Of a stretch of DNA of 64,000 bases, positions 8,174 through 16,642 are shown piece by piece. Origin of the DNA: CALGFI01 sp963786805 (GTDB lineage: Bacteria > Actinomycetota > UBA4738 > HRBIN12); contig CAWBAK010000005.1 in NCBI GenBank assembly GCA_963786805.1, forward strand, positions 62,001-126,000, given 5' to 3'. Every line of letters begins with the position of its first letter. Within the stretch, counting starts at the first letter, position 1. Below the pieces are notes generated by a model. That model saw only the letters and a list, made by a program, of their open reading frames with translations, searched no databases and was not told where the DNA came from. Made by a program: the position numbers and the translations under genes.

Positions 8174-9243
8174 GGGTCGCGGTCCAGGGCCGCGAGTACG
8201 ACGTGACGATCTCGGCCGGCCTTCTCGAGGACGCCGGAGCGAACCTTCCGGAGCTGGCGGGGGCGGAGCGGGCGTTCGTCGTCGCGGACGCGACCGTCGC
8301 GGCCCGATACCTCGAGCCGCTCACGCGGGGCCTGACCGCGCGAGGCCTCGCGTCCGTGCACCTCGGGGTCCCCGAGGGGGAGGAGGCGAAGTCGCTCCAG
8401 ACGATGGCGGCGCTCCAACGCCAGCTCGCCGTGCAGGAAGCCCACCGCGACGACGTCGTCGTCGCGCTCGGTGGCGGCGCGGTGGGGGACCTCGCGGGGT
8501 TCGTCGCCGCGACGTACATGCGCGGCGTGCCGCTCGTGCAGGTGCCGACGACGTTGACCGCTCAGGTGGATGCCTCGATCGGAGGCAAGACGGCCGTGAA
8601 CCTTCCCGAGGGGAAGAACCTGGTAGGAGCGTTCCACCAGCCGGCGGCGGTCCTCGCGGACGTCTCGACCCTTCGAACGCTCTCCGACCGCGACTTCCGA
8701 TCGGGTCTGGCGGAGGTCGCGAAGTACGCGCTCACCCTGGACCTCGATCTCCTCGAAGAGCTCGAGCGCGATCCCACGCCGGTGCGTTCCCGAGAAGAAC
8801 TTGCCCTGGAGCGCCTGGTCGCACGCTGCGTTCGCGCGAAGGCTGCCGTCGTCGCCGAGGACGAACGGGACACCGGCCGCCGGCTGATCCTGAACTACGG
8901 ACACACGCTCGGCCATGCGCTCGAGCGGCTGGAGGCGTACTCGGGCCGAACGCACGGCGAAGCGATCGCCATCGGCATGCTGTTCGCGGCGCGTCTGTCG
9001 GAGGCGCGCGGAGCGCCGGCCGGGCTGGCCTCGCGGCATGCCCGCCTCCTCGCGTCGCTCGGTTTGGAGACCGCGGGCGTCGTGCCGCCTGCCGAGGACC
9101 TCCTGCATGCGATGCAGATGGACAAGAAGTTCCGGGGCGGGATGCGATTCGTGCTCCTGGAAGACGTCGGCCGGCCGGTCGTGGTGAACTCCGTCCCGGA
9201 AGACTTGCTTCGCAAGACCCTGGAGGAGATGGCCGAACCGTGA
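8170..9243 (+). CDS. aroB: 3-dehydroquinate synthase
   Basis: Converts DAHP to 3-dehydroquinate using NAD and a divalent metal. The 357-residue protein has the NAD-binding GGGAVGDLAGFVAATYMRG, then VPTTLTAQVDASIGGKTAVN, the FRSGLAEVAKYA motif with a metal-binding Glu, and the metal-binding histidines in NYGHTLGHALE and RTHGEAIAIGM. The start GTG at 8170 overlaps the aroK stop. With aroK and aroQ it makes a shikimate cluster. Confidence 0.97.
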   Translation: MRVAVQGREYDVTISAGLLEDAGANLPELAGAERAFVVADATVAARYLEPLTRGLTARGLASVHLGVPEGEEAKSLQTMAALQRQLAVQEAHRDDVVVALGGGAVGDLAGFVAATYMRGVPLVQVPTTLTAQVDASIGGKTAVNLPEGKNLVGAFHQPAAVLADVSTLRTLSDRDFRSGLAEVAKYALTLDLDLLEELERDPTPVRSREELALERLVARCVRAKAAVVAEDERDTGRRLILNYGHTLGHALERLEAYSGRTHGEAIAIGMLFAARLSEARGAPAGLASRHARLLASLGLETAGVVPPAEDLLHAMQMDKKFRGGMRFVLLEDVGRPVVVNSVPEDLLRKTLEEMAEP

Positions 9244-9289
9244 CGGCGATGAAGAGGCCGATGTCCCGGGACGGAACGGGGGCGTAAGG

Positions 9290-9724
9290 GTGCGTGTCCT
9301 GTTCCTGTTCGGGCCGAGCCTCGGTGCGCTCGGTACGCGCGAGCCCGATCTGTACGGGTCGCAGACACTCGAGGAGATCATGGGCGAGGTCGGCGAGCGC
9401 GCCTCGCGACTGGGCCACGAGACCGACTGGCGGCAGACCGACCACGAGGGTGAGCTCGTCGAGTGGCTCCTCGCCGCCGCGGGGGAGGGTTGGGGATCGG
9501 TCGTGATCAACCCCGGAGCCCTCGCTCATTACTCGTACGCCCTGCGGGACGGGATCGAAACGTCCGGCCTTCCGACGATCGAGGTTCACATGACGAACAT
9601 CTACTCGCGCGAGGAGTTCCGCCGCCACTCGGTCATCTCGCCCGCATGCCGGGTCACGATCGTCGGCGCCGGCGCCGGCGGCTATCACCTCGCGCTGGAG
9701 GCGCTGCCGTGGATCACGCGCTGA
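9290..9724 (+). CDS. aroQ: type II 3-dehydroquinate dehydratase, with altered substrate loop
   Basis: Dehydrates 3-dehydroquinate to 3-dehydroshikimate. The 144-residue protein keeps the catalytic Arg and Tyr of the lid loop (TREPDLYG), the SVVINPGALAHYS motif with conserved Asn and His, the catalytic His in EVHMTN, and REEFRRHS. The first strand normally reads NGPNL; here it is FGPSL, so both asparagines are replaced. The terminal GxGxxGY region is also Gly/Ala-rich rather than the usual GLGIQGY. Length is normal. Probably still active, since the catalytic residues are intact, but divergent. Confidence 0.88.
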   Translation: MRVLFLFGPSLGALGTREPDLYGSQTLEEIMGEVGERASRLGHETDWRQTDHEGELVEWLLAAAGEGWGSVVINPGALAHYSYALRDGIETSGLPTIEVHMTNIYSREEFRRHSVISPACRVTIVGAGAGGYHLALEALPWITR

Positions 9725-10785
9725 GACGAGCGCGTCTGGGGGAGCGCCTCTCGGGGCTCGGCCTCGACGCGCTGTTCGTGACCCGTCTTCCGAACGTCCG
9801 GTACTTGACCGGCTTCACCGGCTCGAACGCGCAGGTGCTGGTCGGCACCGAGGCGACCGTGTTCTTCACCGACGGTCGCTACCGGGAGCAGTCGCGGCAC
9901 GAGGTCCCCGACGCCGAACGGGTGATCTACGCCGGACCGCTGCCGCCCATCGCCGAGGAAGCCGCTGCGCGGGCGATGACGCGGATCGGATTCGAGTCCG
10001 AGGACGTGACCTACGGCTCCTGGGAGCGCCTTCGGCGCGCGCTCGAAGGCATCGAGCTCGTTCCCGCCCCACCGCAGGTCGAGCCGTTGCGCCGCGTCAA
10101 GGACCCGGAGGAGGTGACCGCGATCGGACGGGCGCAGGAAGCGGCGGACGCCGCCTTCGAGTCGGTCGTGCTCGGCGGCGGCCTCCGCGAGGGGATCGCC
10201 GAGCGCGAGCTCGCGCTCGATCTCGAGATCGCGATGCGTCGAGCGGGTGGCGACGATCGCGCCTTCGAGACGATCGCGGCGTTCGGCGAGCACGCGGCGG
10301 AGCCCCACCACCACCCGACGGACCGGGCGCTGCGCCGTGGCGACGTGGTCAAGCTCGACTTCGGCGCGGTGGTGGACGGATACCACTCCGATATGACTCG
10401 AACCGTCGCCTTCGGCGAACCGGACGCGCGGATCCGCGAGGTTCGCGACCTCGTCGCCGCGGCACAGGAAGCGGGGATCGCTGCGGTGCACGCCGGGGCG
10501 AGCGCTGCCGACGTCGACCTCGCCGCGCGGCGCGTGATCGAGGAGGCGGGGCTGGGCAAGGAGTTCCCGCACGGGCTCGGACACGGCGTCGGCCTCGAGA
10601 TCCACGAAGCACCGCGCGTGCGCTGGGACGTGCCGGACGACCTACCCGAAGGATCGGTCGTCACGGTCGAGCCCGGCGTGTACATTCCGGGCCTCGGGGG
10701 CGTTCGCATCGAGGACATGGTCGAGGTGACCGCCGACGGATGCCGCCCGATCCCTCGGTCGACCAAGGAACTGGTGGTGCTGTGA
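9709..10785 (+). CDS. M24-family aminopeptidase (Xaa-Pro dipeptidase type)
   Basis: A 358-residue metallopeptidase. An N-terminal creatinase-like domain (about residues 1-125, with YLTGFTGSNAQVLV) is followed by the pita-bread catalytic domain, whose dinuclear metal ligands are visible: Asp pair in LDFGAVVDGYHSDMTRT, His in HGLGHGVGLEIHE, Glu in VTVEPGVYIPG, and Glu in VRIEDMV. It starts with GTG inside aroQ (16-bp overlap) and overlaps efp (GTGA). The arrangement of a PepP/PepQ-like gene just before efp is common in Gram-positive bacteria. Confidence 0.93.
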   Translation: MDHALRRARLGERLSGLGLDALFVTRLPNVRYLTGFTGSNAQVLVGTEATVFFTDGRYREQSRHEVPDAERVIYAGPLPPIAEEAAARAMTRIGFESEDVTYGSWERLRRALEGIELVPAPPQVEPLRRVKDPEEVTAIGRAQEAADAAFESVVLGGGLREGIAERELALDLEIAMRRAGGDDRAFETIAAFGEHAAEPHHHPTDRALRRGDVVKLDFGAVVDGYHSDMTRTVAFGEPDARIREVRDLVAAAQEAGIAAVHAGASAADVDLAARRVIEEAGLGKEFPHGLGHGVGLEIHEAPRVRWDVPDDLPEGSVVTVEPGVYIPGLGGVRIEDMVEVTADGCRPIPRSTKELVVL

Positions 10786-11345
10786 GCGTCTCGACGAACG
10801 ACCTGAAGAACGGCATGACCCTCGAGCTGGACGGCACGCTGTTCCAGGTCGTCGAGTTCCAACACGTCAAGCCGGGCAAGGGCGGTGCGTTCGTCCGCAC
10901 GAAGCTGCGCAATCTGAAGACCGGCGGCGTCGTCGAGCGGACGTTCAACGCGGGCGTGAAGGTCGGGCTCGCCATCGTCGAGCGCAAGGAGATGCAGTAC
11001 CTCTACCGCGACGGCGAGCACTTCACGTTCATGGACGTGGAGTCCTACGAGCAGCTTCCCGTCGAGGCCGCGGTGGTCGGAGACGTCGCGAACTATCTGG
11101 CCGAGGGGACGAGCGCACAGGTCGCCGTCCACCAGGGGGTGGCGATCGGGGTCGAGCTCCCGGCGTCGGTCGCGCTCACGGTCACGCAGACGCAGCCGGG
11201 TGTGAAGGGCGACACGCGGACGAACGCGATGAAGCCGGCGACGCTCGAGACCGGCCACGTGGTCCAGGTCCCTCTGTTCGTCGAGGAGGGGGAGCGCGTC
11301 AAGGTGGACACGCGGTCGGGTGCCTACATGGAGCGGGTGAAGTAG
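10782..11345 (+). CDS. efp: translation elongation factor P
   Basis: EF-P relieves ribosomes stalled at polyproline. The 187-residue protein has the three usual beta-barrel domains: the KOW-like N domain with the tip loop KPGKGGAFVRTKLRNL, the central OB domain, and the C-terminal OB domain ending in VDTRSGAYMERVK. The tip residue is Lys, which may or may not be modified; no EF-P modification gene is in the window. The GTG start at 10782 gives the standard N terminus (STNDLKNGMTLE). Confidence 0.97.
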   Translation: MSVSTNDLKNGMTLELDGTLFQVVEFQHVKPGKGGAFVRTKLRNLKTGGVVERTFNAGVKVGLAIVERKEMQYLYRDGEHFTFMDVESYEQLPVEAAVVGDVANYLAEGTSAQVAVHQGVAIGVELPASVALTVTQTQPGVKGDTRTNAMKPATLETGHVVQVPLFVEEGERVKVDTRSGAYMERVK

Positions 11346-11349
11346 CGCG

Positions 11350-11772
11350 ATGACGTCGCGGCGCCGGGCGCGCCGCCAGGCGATCGACGTGCTGTATCAG
11401 GCCGACGTCACTGGGGCCGATGCTCAACTCTCCCTCGCGGAGTGGCACGCGGCCGGGCGCGAACTCGACCCGTTCGCGGAGGAGCTCGTCGAGGGCGTCA
11501 CCGCGAACCGACCCGAGATCGACGATGTGCTGTCGGCGCACTCCGAGAACTGGACGCTGGATCGGATGGCGTCGCTGGACCGCACGATCCTGCGGTTGGC
11601 GGTGTTCGAGCTCATCCATCGCCCGGACGTCCCGGCGGCCGCGGCGATCAGCGAAGCCGTCGAGATCGCGAAGGAGCTGTCGACCGAGGACTCCGGCCGG
11701 TTCGTGAACGGCATCCTCGGCAAGGTGGCCGCCGAGCTCGGCCGCGAGCGTGAACCGCCCGACTCGGCTTAA
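11350..11772 (+). CDS. nusB: transcription antitermination factor NusB
   Basis: A 140-residue all-helical NusB protein with the N-terminal RRRARRQAIDVLYQAD motif, WTLDRMASLDRTILRLAVFEL in the middle, and the signature EAVEIAKELSTEDSGRFVNGIL near the C terminus. It binds boxA RNA with NusE (S10) in rRNA antitermination; a boxA-like site is present in the rRNA leader at 51559. The efp-nusB order is conserved in Gram-positives. Its 3' end overlaps the convergent anti-sigma gene by 4 bp. Confidence 0.95.
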   Translation: MTSRRRARRQAIDVLYQADVTGADAQLSLAEWHAAGRELDPFAEELVEGVTANRPEIDDVLSAHSENWTLDRMASLDRTILRLAVFELIHRPDVPAAAAISEAVEIAKELSTEDSGRFVNGILGKVAAELGREREPPDSA

Positions 11773-12764
11773 CCGTCGCCGCCGAGCATCGCCACGAGAT
11801 CCTCGGTGGAAAGCAGCGTGAGCGGCACCGAACCTCCGTCGGGCTCGGGCGCGGTCTCCGTGGAGTCGACCACGCCCGCGTGCTGCACGAGGTAGATCTC
11901 GAGGGTCGCGCCTTCCGACGAGGTCGTCGTCCAAGCGAGCAGCTCGTGGGTCTCCGGATCGACGTACAAGCGCTCCTCGAGGTCACCGCCCCAGTTCCCG
12001 AACACGATCGCGAGGCCGGGGCGACCGGCCGGGTCAACGACGTCGGCCTCGAGCGTGGTGCCCTGCACCCCGACCGCGACGTCGAGCAGCGCCGCTCGCA
12101 CCGTCGGGGTCACGTGCGGATCGGCGAGCAGGTCCGTGATCGCGCGCCACAGCTGACCATCGCGCGGGGCACCTTCCGGTGGCGGGGTGATGAGCGGAGC
12201 CGGAGACGCGCCGTCTTCGGCGCTGCGCTCGAGCAGGAACTCGGTCAACGCGCCCGGCTCCAGCGGGAACCCGGAGACGTCGATGCCGTTGTGGTTCGGG
12301 AACGCGCCCGCCGCGAAGCGGCCCCCTTCGATGCCGTACGCCTGCGCGTCGTCCACCACGATGCGGCCCGAGTCGTCGTCCGGCGACCACCACGTGGTGG
12401 CGTCCAGCCGCGAGCCTCCGTCGGAGCACTCCTCCACGAGTTCCCCTTGGCAACCCGCGCGGACGAACAGGACGGCTCGGTAGTACAGCTCACCCGGCGC
12501 GGCGACGAGCGGGGACCGCGTCGCGGGCGGAAGTGTCGCACCCGTGCTCGCGTACTGACCATCGGTGTCACTCGCCTCGCCGCCCTGCAGCGCCGTGAAG
12601 GCGACGGTGGTCGCGACGACCGCCAGGGTGAGCCCGACGACGCCCGCTCTGATCCGCCGAAAGCGATCCCGCCGCTCCCGGAGCCGGCGGAACTCGTCCA
12701 GGCCGAAGGGAACGTCGGGTGCGGAACGGCTCGCTCGCTCGAGCAGGAGCTTGGTGTCAGACAT
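11769..12764 (-). CDS. probable anti-sigma factor, single-pass membrane protein
   Basis: A 331-residue protein with a short cytoplasmic N terminus (about 38 residues, Arg-rich), one membrane helix (VVGLTLAVVATTVAFTAL) and an extracytoplasmic domain of about 270 residues. There is no zinc-binding HxxxCxxC motif. The start overlaps the 3' end of the ECF sigma gene by 8 bp, the typical sigma/anti-sigma arrangement. The outer domain resembles the actinobacterial CU044_5270-type proteins found beside ECF sigma genes. The sensed signal is unknown. Confidence 0.6.
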   Translation of the reverse strand: MSDTKLLLERASRSAPDVPFGLDEFRRLRERRDRFRRIRAGVVGLTLAVVATTVAFTALQGGEASDTDGQYASTGATLPPATRSPLVAAPGELYYRAVLFVRAGCQGELVEECSDGGSRLDATTWWSPDDDSGRIVVDDAQAYGIEGGRFAAGAFPNHNGIDVSGFPLEPGALTEFLLERSAEDGASPAPLITPPPEGAPRDGQLWRAITDLLADPHVTPTVRAALLDVAVGVQGTTLEADVVDPAGRPGLAIVFGNWGGDLEERLYVDPETHELLAWTTTSSEGATLEIYLVQHAGVVDSTETAPEPDGGSVPLTLLSTEDLVAMLGGDG

Positions 12765-13278
12765 CGTCTCCTCCGATCCGGTCGCGGAGGGCGGCGCGAG
12801 CGCGGCCGGCGAGCACCCGCACCGTCGATGCGCGAACGCCGAGCGCCTTCGCGGCGTCCTCCGAGGTCATGTCGAGTAGGTCGGTAAGCACGAGCGCGGA
12901 GCGCTCGCGAGGTGTCAACGTTCCGAGCGCGCGGACGACGACGTCGCGAGCGTCCACGGCAGCCATCGCGTCATCGACGGGGGGCGAGGCGTGGACGATC
13001 CGTCGAAGGGCGAGCGCCGCGCGGCGTCGCCGGTTCCGAAGGATGTTCATGGCGGTTCGGTAGAGGTACCCGGCGGGATCCTCGAGACCCCGCACGCGGT
13101 TCCATCGCTCCCAGACCTTCAGGAAGGCGTCCTGCGTGACCTCCTCGGCCACGGAGCGATCGCGCGCGACCAGCCACAAGGCCCGATACAGACGATCGCG
13201 GTGCTCGTCGAAGAACCGGTCGAACCCGTGGTCGCTCTCGGCGACGTGGAGCCCCGACAGGGGGATCGCCTCGTCCAT
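12757..13278 (-). CDS. ECF-type RNA polymerase sigma factor (SigE-like)
   Basis: A 173-residue protein with region 2 (DRLYRALWLVARDRSVAEEVTQDAFLKVWERW, in which the -10 recognition helix is clear) and region 4 (LTPRERSALVLTDLLDMTSEDAAKALGVRASTVRVLAGRARAAL), but no regions 1 or 3, so an extracytoplasmic-function sigma factor. It is co-transcribed with its probable anti-sigma partner downstream. Confidence 0.93.
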   Translation of the reverse strand: MDEAIPLSGLHVAESDHGFDRFFDEHRDRLYRALWLVARDRSVAEEVTQDAFLKVWERWNRVRGLEDPAGYLYRTAMNILRNRRRRAALALRRIVHASPPVDDAMAAVDARDVVVRALGTLTPRERSALVLTDLLDMTSEDAAKALGVRASTVRVLAGRARAALRDRIGGDDV

Positions 13279-13347
13279 CGCGGCATGAACACGCGAGGGC
13301 GAGGTGGTGTTTACTCGAGCCGGAAGATCGCTCGGGCGGTACAGGCG

Positions 13348-13566
13348 CTACTCGGTGGTCTCGGCCTTGTGCTCGGCGCGCGGTTCGCCGGTGTCGTTCG
13401 TTCCGGCGACGTCCGTATCCGATGTGCTCTCGGACATCCCCTTCTTGAACTCCGACGTCGACTTCCCGACCGACCTGGCGAGCTCGGGGAGCTTCTTCGC
13501 CCCGAAGAGCAAGACGAGGACGATCAGGACGACGATCCACTCCGGACCGGGGCTGTAGGCGACCAT
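13348..13566 (-). CDS. tatA: Sec-independent translocase subunit TatA
   Basis: A 72-residue protein with the TatA plan: one N-terminal membrane helix (EWIVVLIVLVLLFGAKKLPEL, with the FG-x-KKLPEL hinge), an amphipathic helix (ARSVGKSTSEFKKGM), and an acidic, disordered tail. TatA multimers form the pore that exports folded proteins. No tatB or tatC lies nearby. It is on the same strand as the sigma gene, with a 69-bp gap between them. Confidence 0.9.
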   Translation of the reverse strand: MVAYSPGPEWIVVLIVLVLLFGAKKLPELARSVGKSTSEFKKGMSESTSDTDVAGTNDTGEPRAEHKAETTE

Positions 13567-13663
13567 CTCTTCACCTCACCTCGCTGTGCCTGGTTTGGGC
13601 CGGCCCATCGGCCTGGACCTAGGCCCAGTGTAGGCCCTGTCGTCGGACTCGACCGGAGGCTCG

Positions 13664-13692
13664 TTGCCGCCGTGCGGGCGCGGGGATATCCT
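13664..13692 (+). promoter_or_regulatory. promoter of the pyrimidine operon
   Basis: TTGCCG (13664-13669) and TATCCT (13687-13692) are 17 bp apart and end 11 bp before the PyrR hairpin, so the transcript would begin just upstream of the regulatory leader. Confidence 0.5.
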
Positions 13693-13702
13693 GCGGGAGG
13701 AA

Positions 13703-13738
13703 CTTCCCCTTTAAGTCCGGTCCCGTGAGGCCGGGAAG
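13703..13738 (+). promoter_or_regulatory. PyrR-binding RNA hairpin in the pyr leader
   Basis: The leader has the actinobacterial PyrR-site form: an outer stem CTTCCC/GGGAAG, an unpaired TTTAAGT side bulge, an upper stem CCGGTCC/GGCCGG, and the loop CGTGA next to the conserved AGG. The 3' arm runs straight into the Shine-Dalgarno (GGGAAGGGAG) of the leader ORF at 13748. PyrR with UMP should lock this hairpin and hide that ribosome site, as described for Mycobacterium smegmatis. Confidence 0.8.
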
Positions 13739-13747
13739 GGAGCGCCG

Positions 13748-13840
13748 ATGTCGCACGACCGCGACGCCCTGCCGCACGCGCGGTGGGGCGTTTCCTTTCT
13801 CGCCCCGACCCTCGCGTCCGCGCCGGGACCACGGTCGTGA
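13748..13840 (+). CDS. pyr operon leader ORF, 30 codons
   Basis: An ATG follows GGGAAGGGAG by 5 bp and opens a 30-codon frame (MSHDRDALPHARWGVSFL and on) whose TGA overlaps the pyrR ATG as TGATG at 13838-13842. The ORF contains the intrinsic terminator at 13765-13800. Its product has no obvious function; the act of translating it probably matters, both for coupling to pyrR and for breaking up the terminator. No homologue is known to me. Confidence 0.5.
   Translation: MSHDRDALPHARWGVSFLAPTLASAPGPRS
13765..13800 (+). terminator. attenuator hairpin inside the pyr leader ORF
   Basis: An 11-bp stem, CGCCCTGCCGC with GCGGTGGGGCG (two wobble pairs) around the loop ACGC, is followed at once by TTTCCTTTCT, the most T-rich stretch in the region. 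It is a plausible intrinsic terminator placed between the PyrR site and pyrR. Confidence 0.6.
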
Positions 13841-14394
13841 TGGGAGCCCGGCTCATGGAGGAGTCGGAGATCCGTCGAGCGGTCAGCCGGATCGCCCATG
13901 AGATCCTCGAGCGCAACAAGGGTGCCGGCGGCGTTGCCCTCGTGGGGATCGCGGCACGCGGGGACGACCTTGCCCGGCGTCTTGCCGCCGAGATCCAACG
14001 GATCGAGGGTGCCGCCGTGCCGGTCGGCGTGCTCGACATCACCTTCTATCGCGACGACATCGGGATGCGGGCGGAGGCGCCCGAGGTCCACGAGACGAGG
14101 ATCGACTTCGACATCACGGGCCGCACCGTCGTCCTGGTCGACGACGTCCTGTTCACCGGTCGGACGATCCGCGCTGCGCTCGACGCGCTCGTCGACTTCG
14201 GGCGGCCGACGGCGATCCAGCTCGCGGTCCTGGTCGATCGCGGACACCGAGAGCTCCCGATCCGCGCCGACTTCGTCGGGAAGAACGTGCCCACGCGCAA
14301 GGACGACCAGGTTCGGGTCGCGCTGAAGGAGCTCGACGGCGAGGACGCCGTCGAGGTGGAGGAACCGGTCACGGCATCCGGGGGTGGAGGATGA
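13840..14394 (+). CDS. pyrR: bifunctional pyr operon regulator / uracil phosphoribosyltransferase PyrR
   Basis: A 184-residue type I phosphoribosyltransferase with VALVGIAARGDDLARRL, the PRPP-binding loop VVLVDDVLFTGRTIRAAL and the C-terminal GHRELPIRADFVGKNVPT, all diagnostic of PyrR. It binds UMP and the RNA hairpin at 13703 to shut down its own operon. I chose ATG 13840, coupled to the leader ORF stop (TGATG); ATG 13855 is an alternative and the frame is open further upstream. pyrB overlaps its stop (ATGA). Confidence 0.96.
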   Translation: MGARLMEESEIRRAVSRIAHEILERNKGAGGVALVGIAARGDDLARRLAAEIQRIEGAAVPVGVLDITFYRDDIGMRAEAPEVHETRIDFDITGRTVVLVDDVLFTGRTIRAALDALVDFGRPTAIQLAVLVDRGHRELPIRADFVGKNVPTRKDDQVRVALKELDGEDAVEVEEPVTASGGGG

Positions 14395-15326
14395 ACAAGC
14401 ACCTGCTGTCGATCCACGACGTGTCGGCCGAGGACGTCGTCCGGGTCCTCGACACGGCCGAGTCCTTCCGAGAGGTGGGGACCCGGGTGATCAAGAAGGT
14501 GCCCGCGCTCCGCGGTCGCACCGTGGTGAACCTGTTCTACGAGAACTCGACGCGGACACGGATCAGCTTCGAGCTCGCCGCCAAACGTCTGTCCGCCGAC
14601 GTCATCAACTTCACGACGAGTGGCTCGAGCGTCTCCAAGGGGGAGAGCCTGAAGGACACCGCCCTCACGCTCCAGGCGATGGGCGCCGACGCGATCGTGA
14701 TCCGTCACTCGTCCAGCGGTTCTCCGTTGACGCTCACGAAATGGGTGAAGGGAAGCGTGCTGAACGCGGGCGACGGTACGCACGAGCATCCGACCCAGGC
14801 GTTGCTCGACCTCTACACGATGCGCGAGCGTTTGGGGCGACTCGAGGAGCTGCGGGTCGCCATCATCGGCGACGTCCTGCACTCACGCGTCGCGCGATCG
14901 CTCTCGTTCGCCCTCGTGAAGATGGGCGCGGAGGTCACGTTGGTGGGGCCGCCCACGTTGATCCCGCCCGACGCGCCGGCGTGGGGCGTCCAGGTCTCCT
15001 ACGACATCGAGTCGGTCCTTCCCAAGCTCGACGTCTGCTACATGCTCCGGGTCCAGCGGGAGCGCCAGCGCCAGCAATACTTCCCGAGCGTGCGCGAGTA
15101 CGCGCGGCTGTTCGGGCTCACGCGGGCTCGCGTCTCGATGTTGCCCGACGACGCCCTGATCATGCATCCCGGCCCGATGAACCGCGGCGTCGAGATCGAC
15201 AGCGACGTCGCCGACCTGCCGAACTCGGTGATCGAGGACCAGGTAACGAACGGGATCGCGATCCGCATGGCGCTCCTGTACCTGCTCCTCGGCGGGATCA
15301 GGACCGACGACGGGGAGGCCGCGTGA
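14391..15326 (+). CDS. pyrB: aspartate carbamoyltransferase, catalytic subunit
   Basis: Carbamoyl phosphate plus aspartate to carbamoyl aspartate. The 311-residue protein has the carbamoyl phosphate loop FYENSTRTRISFELA, the flexible loop with SSVSKGESLKDT, the HPTQALLDLYTM motif, and LPDDALIMHPGPMNRG near the C terminus. No regulatory subunit (pyrI) is present, as usual for bacteria with PyrR. Confidence 0.98.
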   Translation: MNKHLLSIHDVSAEDVVRVLDTAESFREVGTRVIKKVPALRGRTVVNLFYENSTRTRISFELAAKRLSADVINFTTSGSSVSKGESLKDTALTLQAMGADAIVIRHSSSGSPLTLTKWVKGSVLNAGDGTHEHPTQALLDLYTMRERLGRLEELRVAIIGDVLHSRVARSLSFALVKMGAEVTLVGPPTLIPPDAPAWGVQVSYDIESVLPKLDVCYMLRVQRERQRQQYFPSVREYARLFGLTRARVSMLPDDALIMHPGPMNRGVEIDSDVADLPNSVIEDQVTNGIAIRMALLYLLLGGIRTDDGEAA

Positions 15327-15346
15327 AGAAGGAAGGGAGAGGCGGT

Positions 15347-16642
15347 GTGAGCGAGCGCATCCTGCTGAAGGGAGGGCGTGTCGTCGACCCGGCCGCCGGG
15401 CGCGACGAGATCGCCGACGTCCTGATCGAGGATGGCGTGATCGCGAGCGTCGACGCATCCCGGTCCGGCGCTTCCGTGATCGACGCGGACGGGCTGGTCG
15501 TGGCGCCCGGGTTGGTGGACCTGCACACACATCTTCGCGAGCCCGGGCGCGAGGACAAGGAGACGGTCGAGACCGGCTGCCGCGCGGCGGCGCTCGGCGG
15601 GTTCACGGCGGTGTCGCCGATGGCCAACACCGAACCGGTGGCCGACAACGCCGCCGTGATCCACGAGGTGCGCGACCTCGGCGCGAGAGCAGGTCTGTGC
15701 GACGTGTTCCCCGTCGGGGCCATCACTCGCGGGCTCGGTGGGGAGGAGATGGCCGAGCTCGGCGAGATGGTCGAGGCGGGCGTCCGCATGTTCAGCGATG
15801 ACGGCCGCTGCCTGCCGAACGCCCGCATCCTTCGCAACGCCCTCACGTACGCGAAGGCCTTCGACGGGATCGTGATCGCCGAGCACTGTGAGGACGGTCC
15901 CCTCGCCGAGGGCGGTCAGATGCACGAGGGCTACCACTCGTACTCGCTCGGCCTGGCGGGGCAGCCACGTGAGGCGGAGGAGATCGTCGTGGCGCGGGAC
16001 CTGGCGGTCGCGCGGCTCACCGGCGGGCGGCTCCACCTCTGTCATCTGAGCTCCGCCGGCTCGATCGAGATCGTTCGGCGCGCCAAAGGCGAGGGACTTC
16101 GCGTGACGGCCGAGGTCACGCCGCACCACCTCGTCTTCAGCGACGAGGATCTCGGCACCTACGACACGAACTTCAAGGTCAACCCCCCGCTCCGCACACC
16201 CGAGGATCGCGACGCGCTCCGTCTCGCGCTGGCCGACGGGACGATCGACGCCGTCGCCACGGACCATGCGCCGCACGCGGTCGAGGACAAGGAGGCGGAG
16301 TTCGACCAGTCGCCGCCCGGCACCATCGGACTGGAGACCGCCCTCGCGGCCGTCGTGACCCATCTGGTCGAGCCGGGCCTGCTGCCTCTCGCTCGCGCGA
16401 TCGAAGCGATGTCCACGGTCCCCGCGAGGATCCTCGGCGCCGCCGGGCACGGAGGTCCGATCGAACCGGGGCGCCCGGCGAACCTGGTCGCGTTCGATCC
16501 GGGAGCGGCGTGGGCGGTGGAGCCTCCCTTCGCATCCAAGAGCCGGAACAGCGCCTTCCTCGGCACGACCCTGCGAGGGCGGGTGATCCACACGCTGTAT
16601 CGGGGCGACCTCGTCGTTGCCGACGGGAAGGCCCAGCGATGA
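15347..16642 (+). CDS. pyrC: dihydroorotase (type I)
   Basis: Cyclises carbamoyl aspartate to dihydroorotate. The 431-residue amidohydrolase shows the metal motif VDLHTHLREPG, further ligands in EHCEDG and CHLSSAGS, VTPHHLVFS, and the catalytic Asp in AVATDHAPHAVEDK. GTG at 15347 is preferred because GGAAGGGAG lies 8 bp upstream; GTG 15323, overlapping the pyrB stop, would add eight residues. carA overlaps its stop (ATGA). Confidence 0.96.
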   Translation: MSERILLKGGRVVDPAAGRDEIADVLIEDGVIASVDASRSGASVIDADGLVVAPGLVDLHTHLREPGREDKETVETGCRAAALGGFTAVSPMANTEPVADNAAVIHEVRDLGARAGLCDVFPVGAITRGLGGEEMAELGEMVEAGVRMFSDDGRCLPNARILRNALTYAKAFDGIVIAEHCEDGPLAEGGQMHEGYHSYSLGLAGQPREAEEIVVARDLAVARLTGGRLHLCHLSSAGSIEIVRRAKGEGLRVTAEVTPHHLVFSDEDLGTYDTNFKVNPPLRTPEDRDALRLALADGTIDAVATDHAPHAVEDKEAEFDQSPPGTIGLETALAAVVTHLVEPGLLPLARAIEAMSTVPARILGAAGHGGPIEPGRPANLVAFDPGAAWAVEPPFASKSRNSAFLGTTLRGRVIHTLYRGDLVVADGKAQR

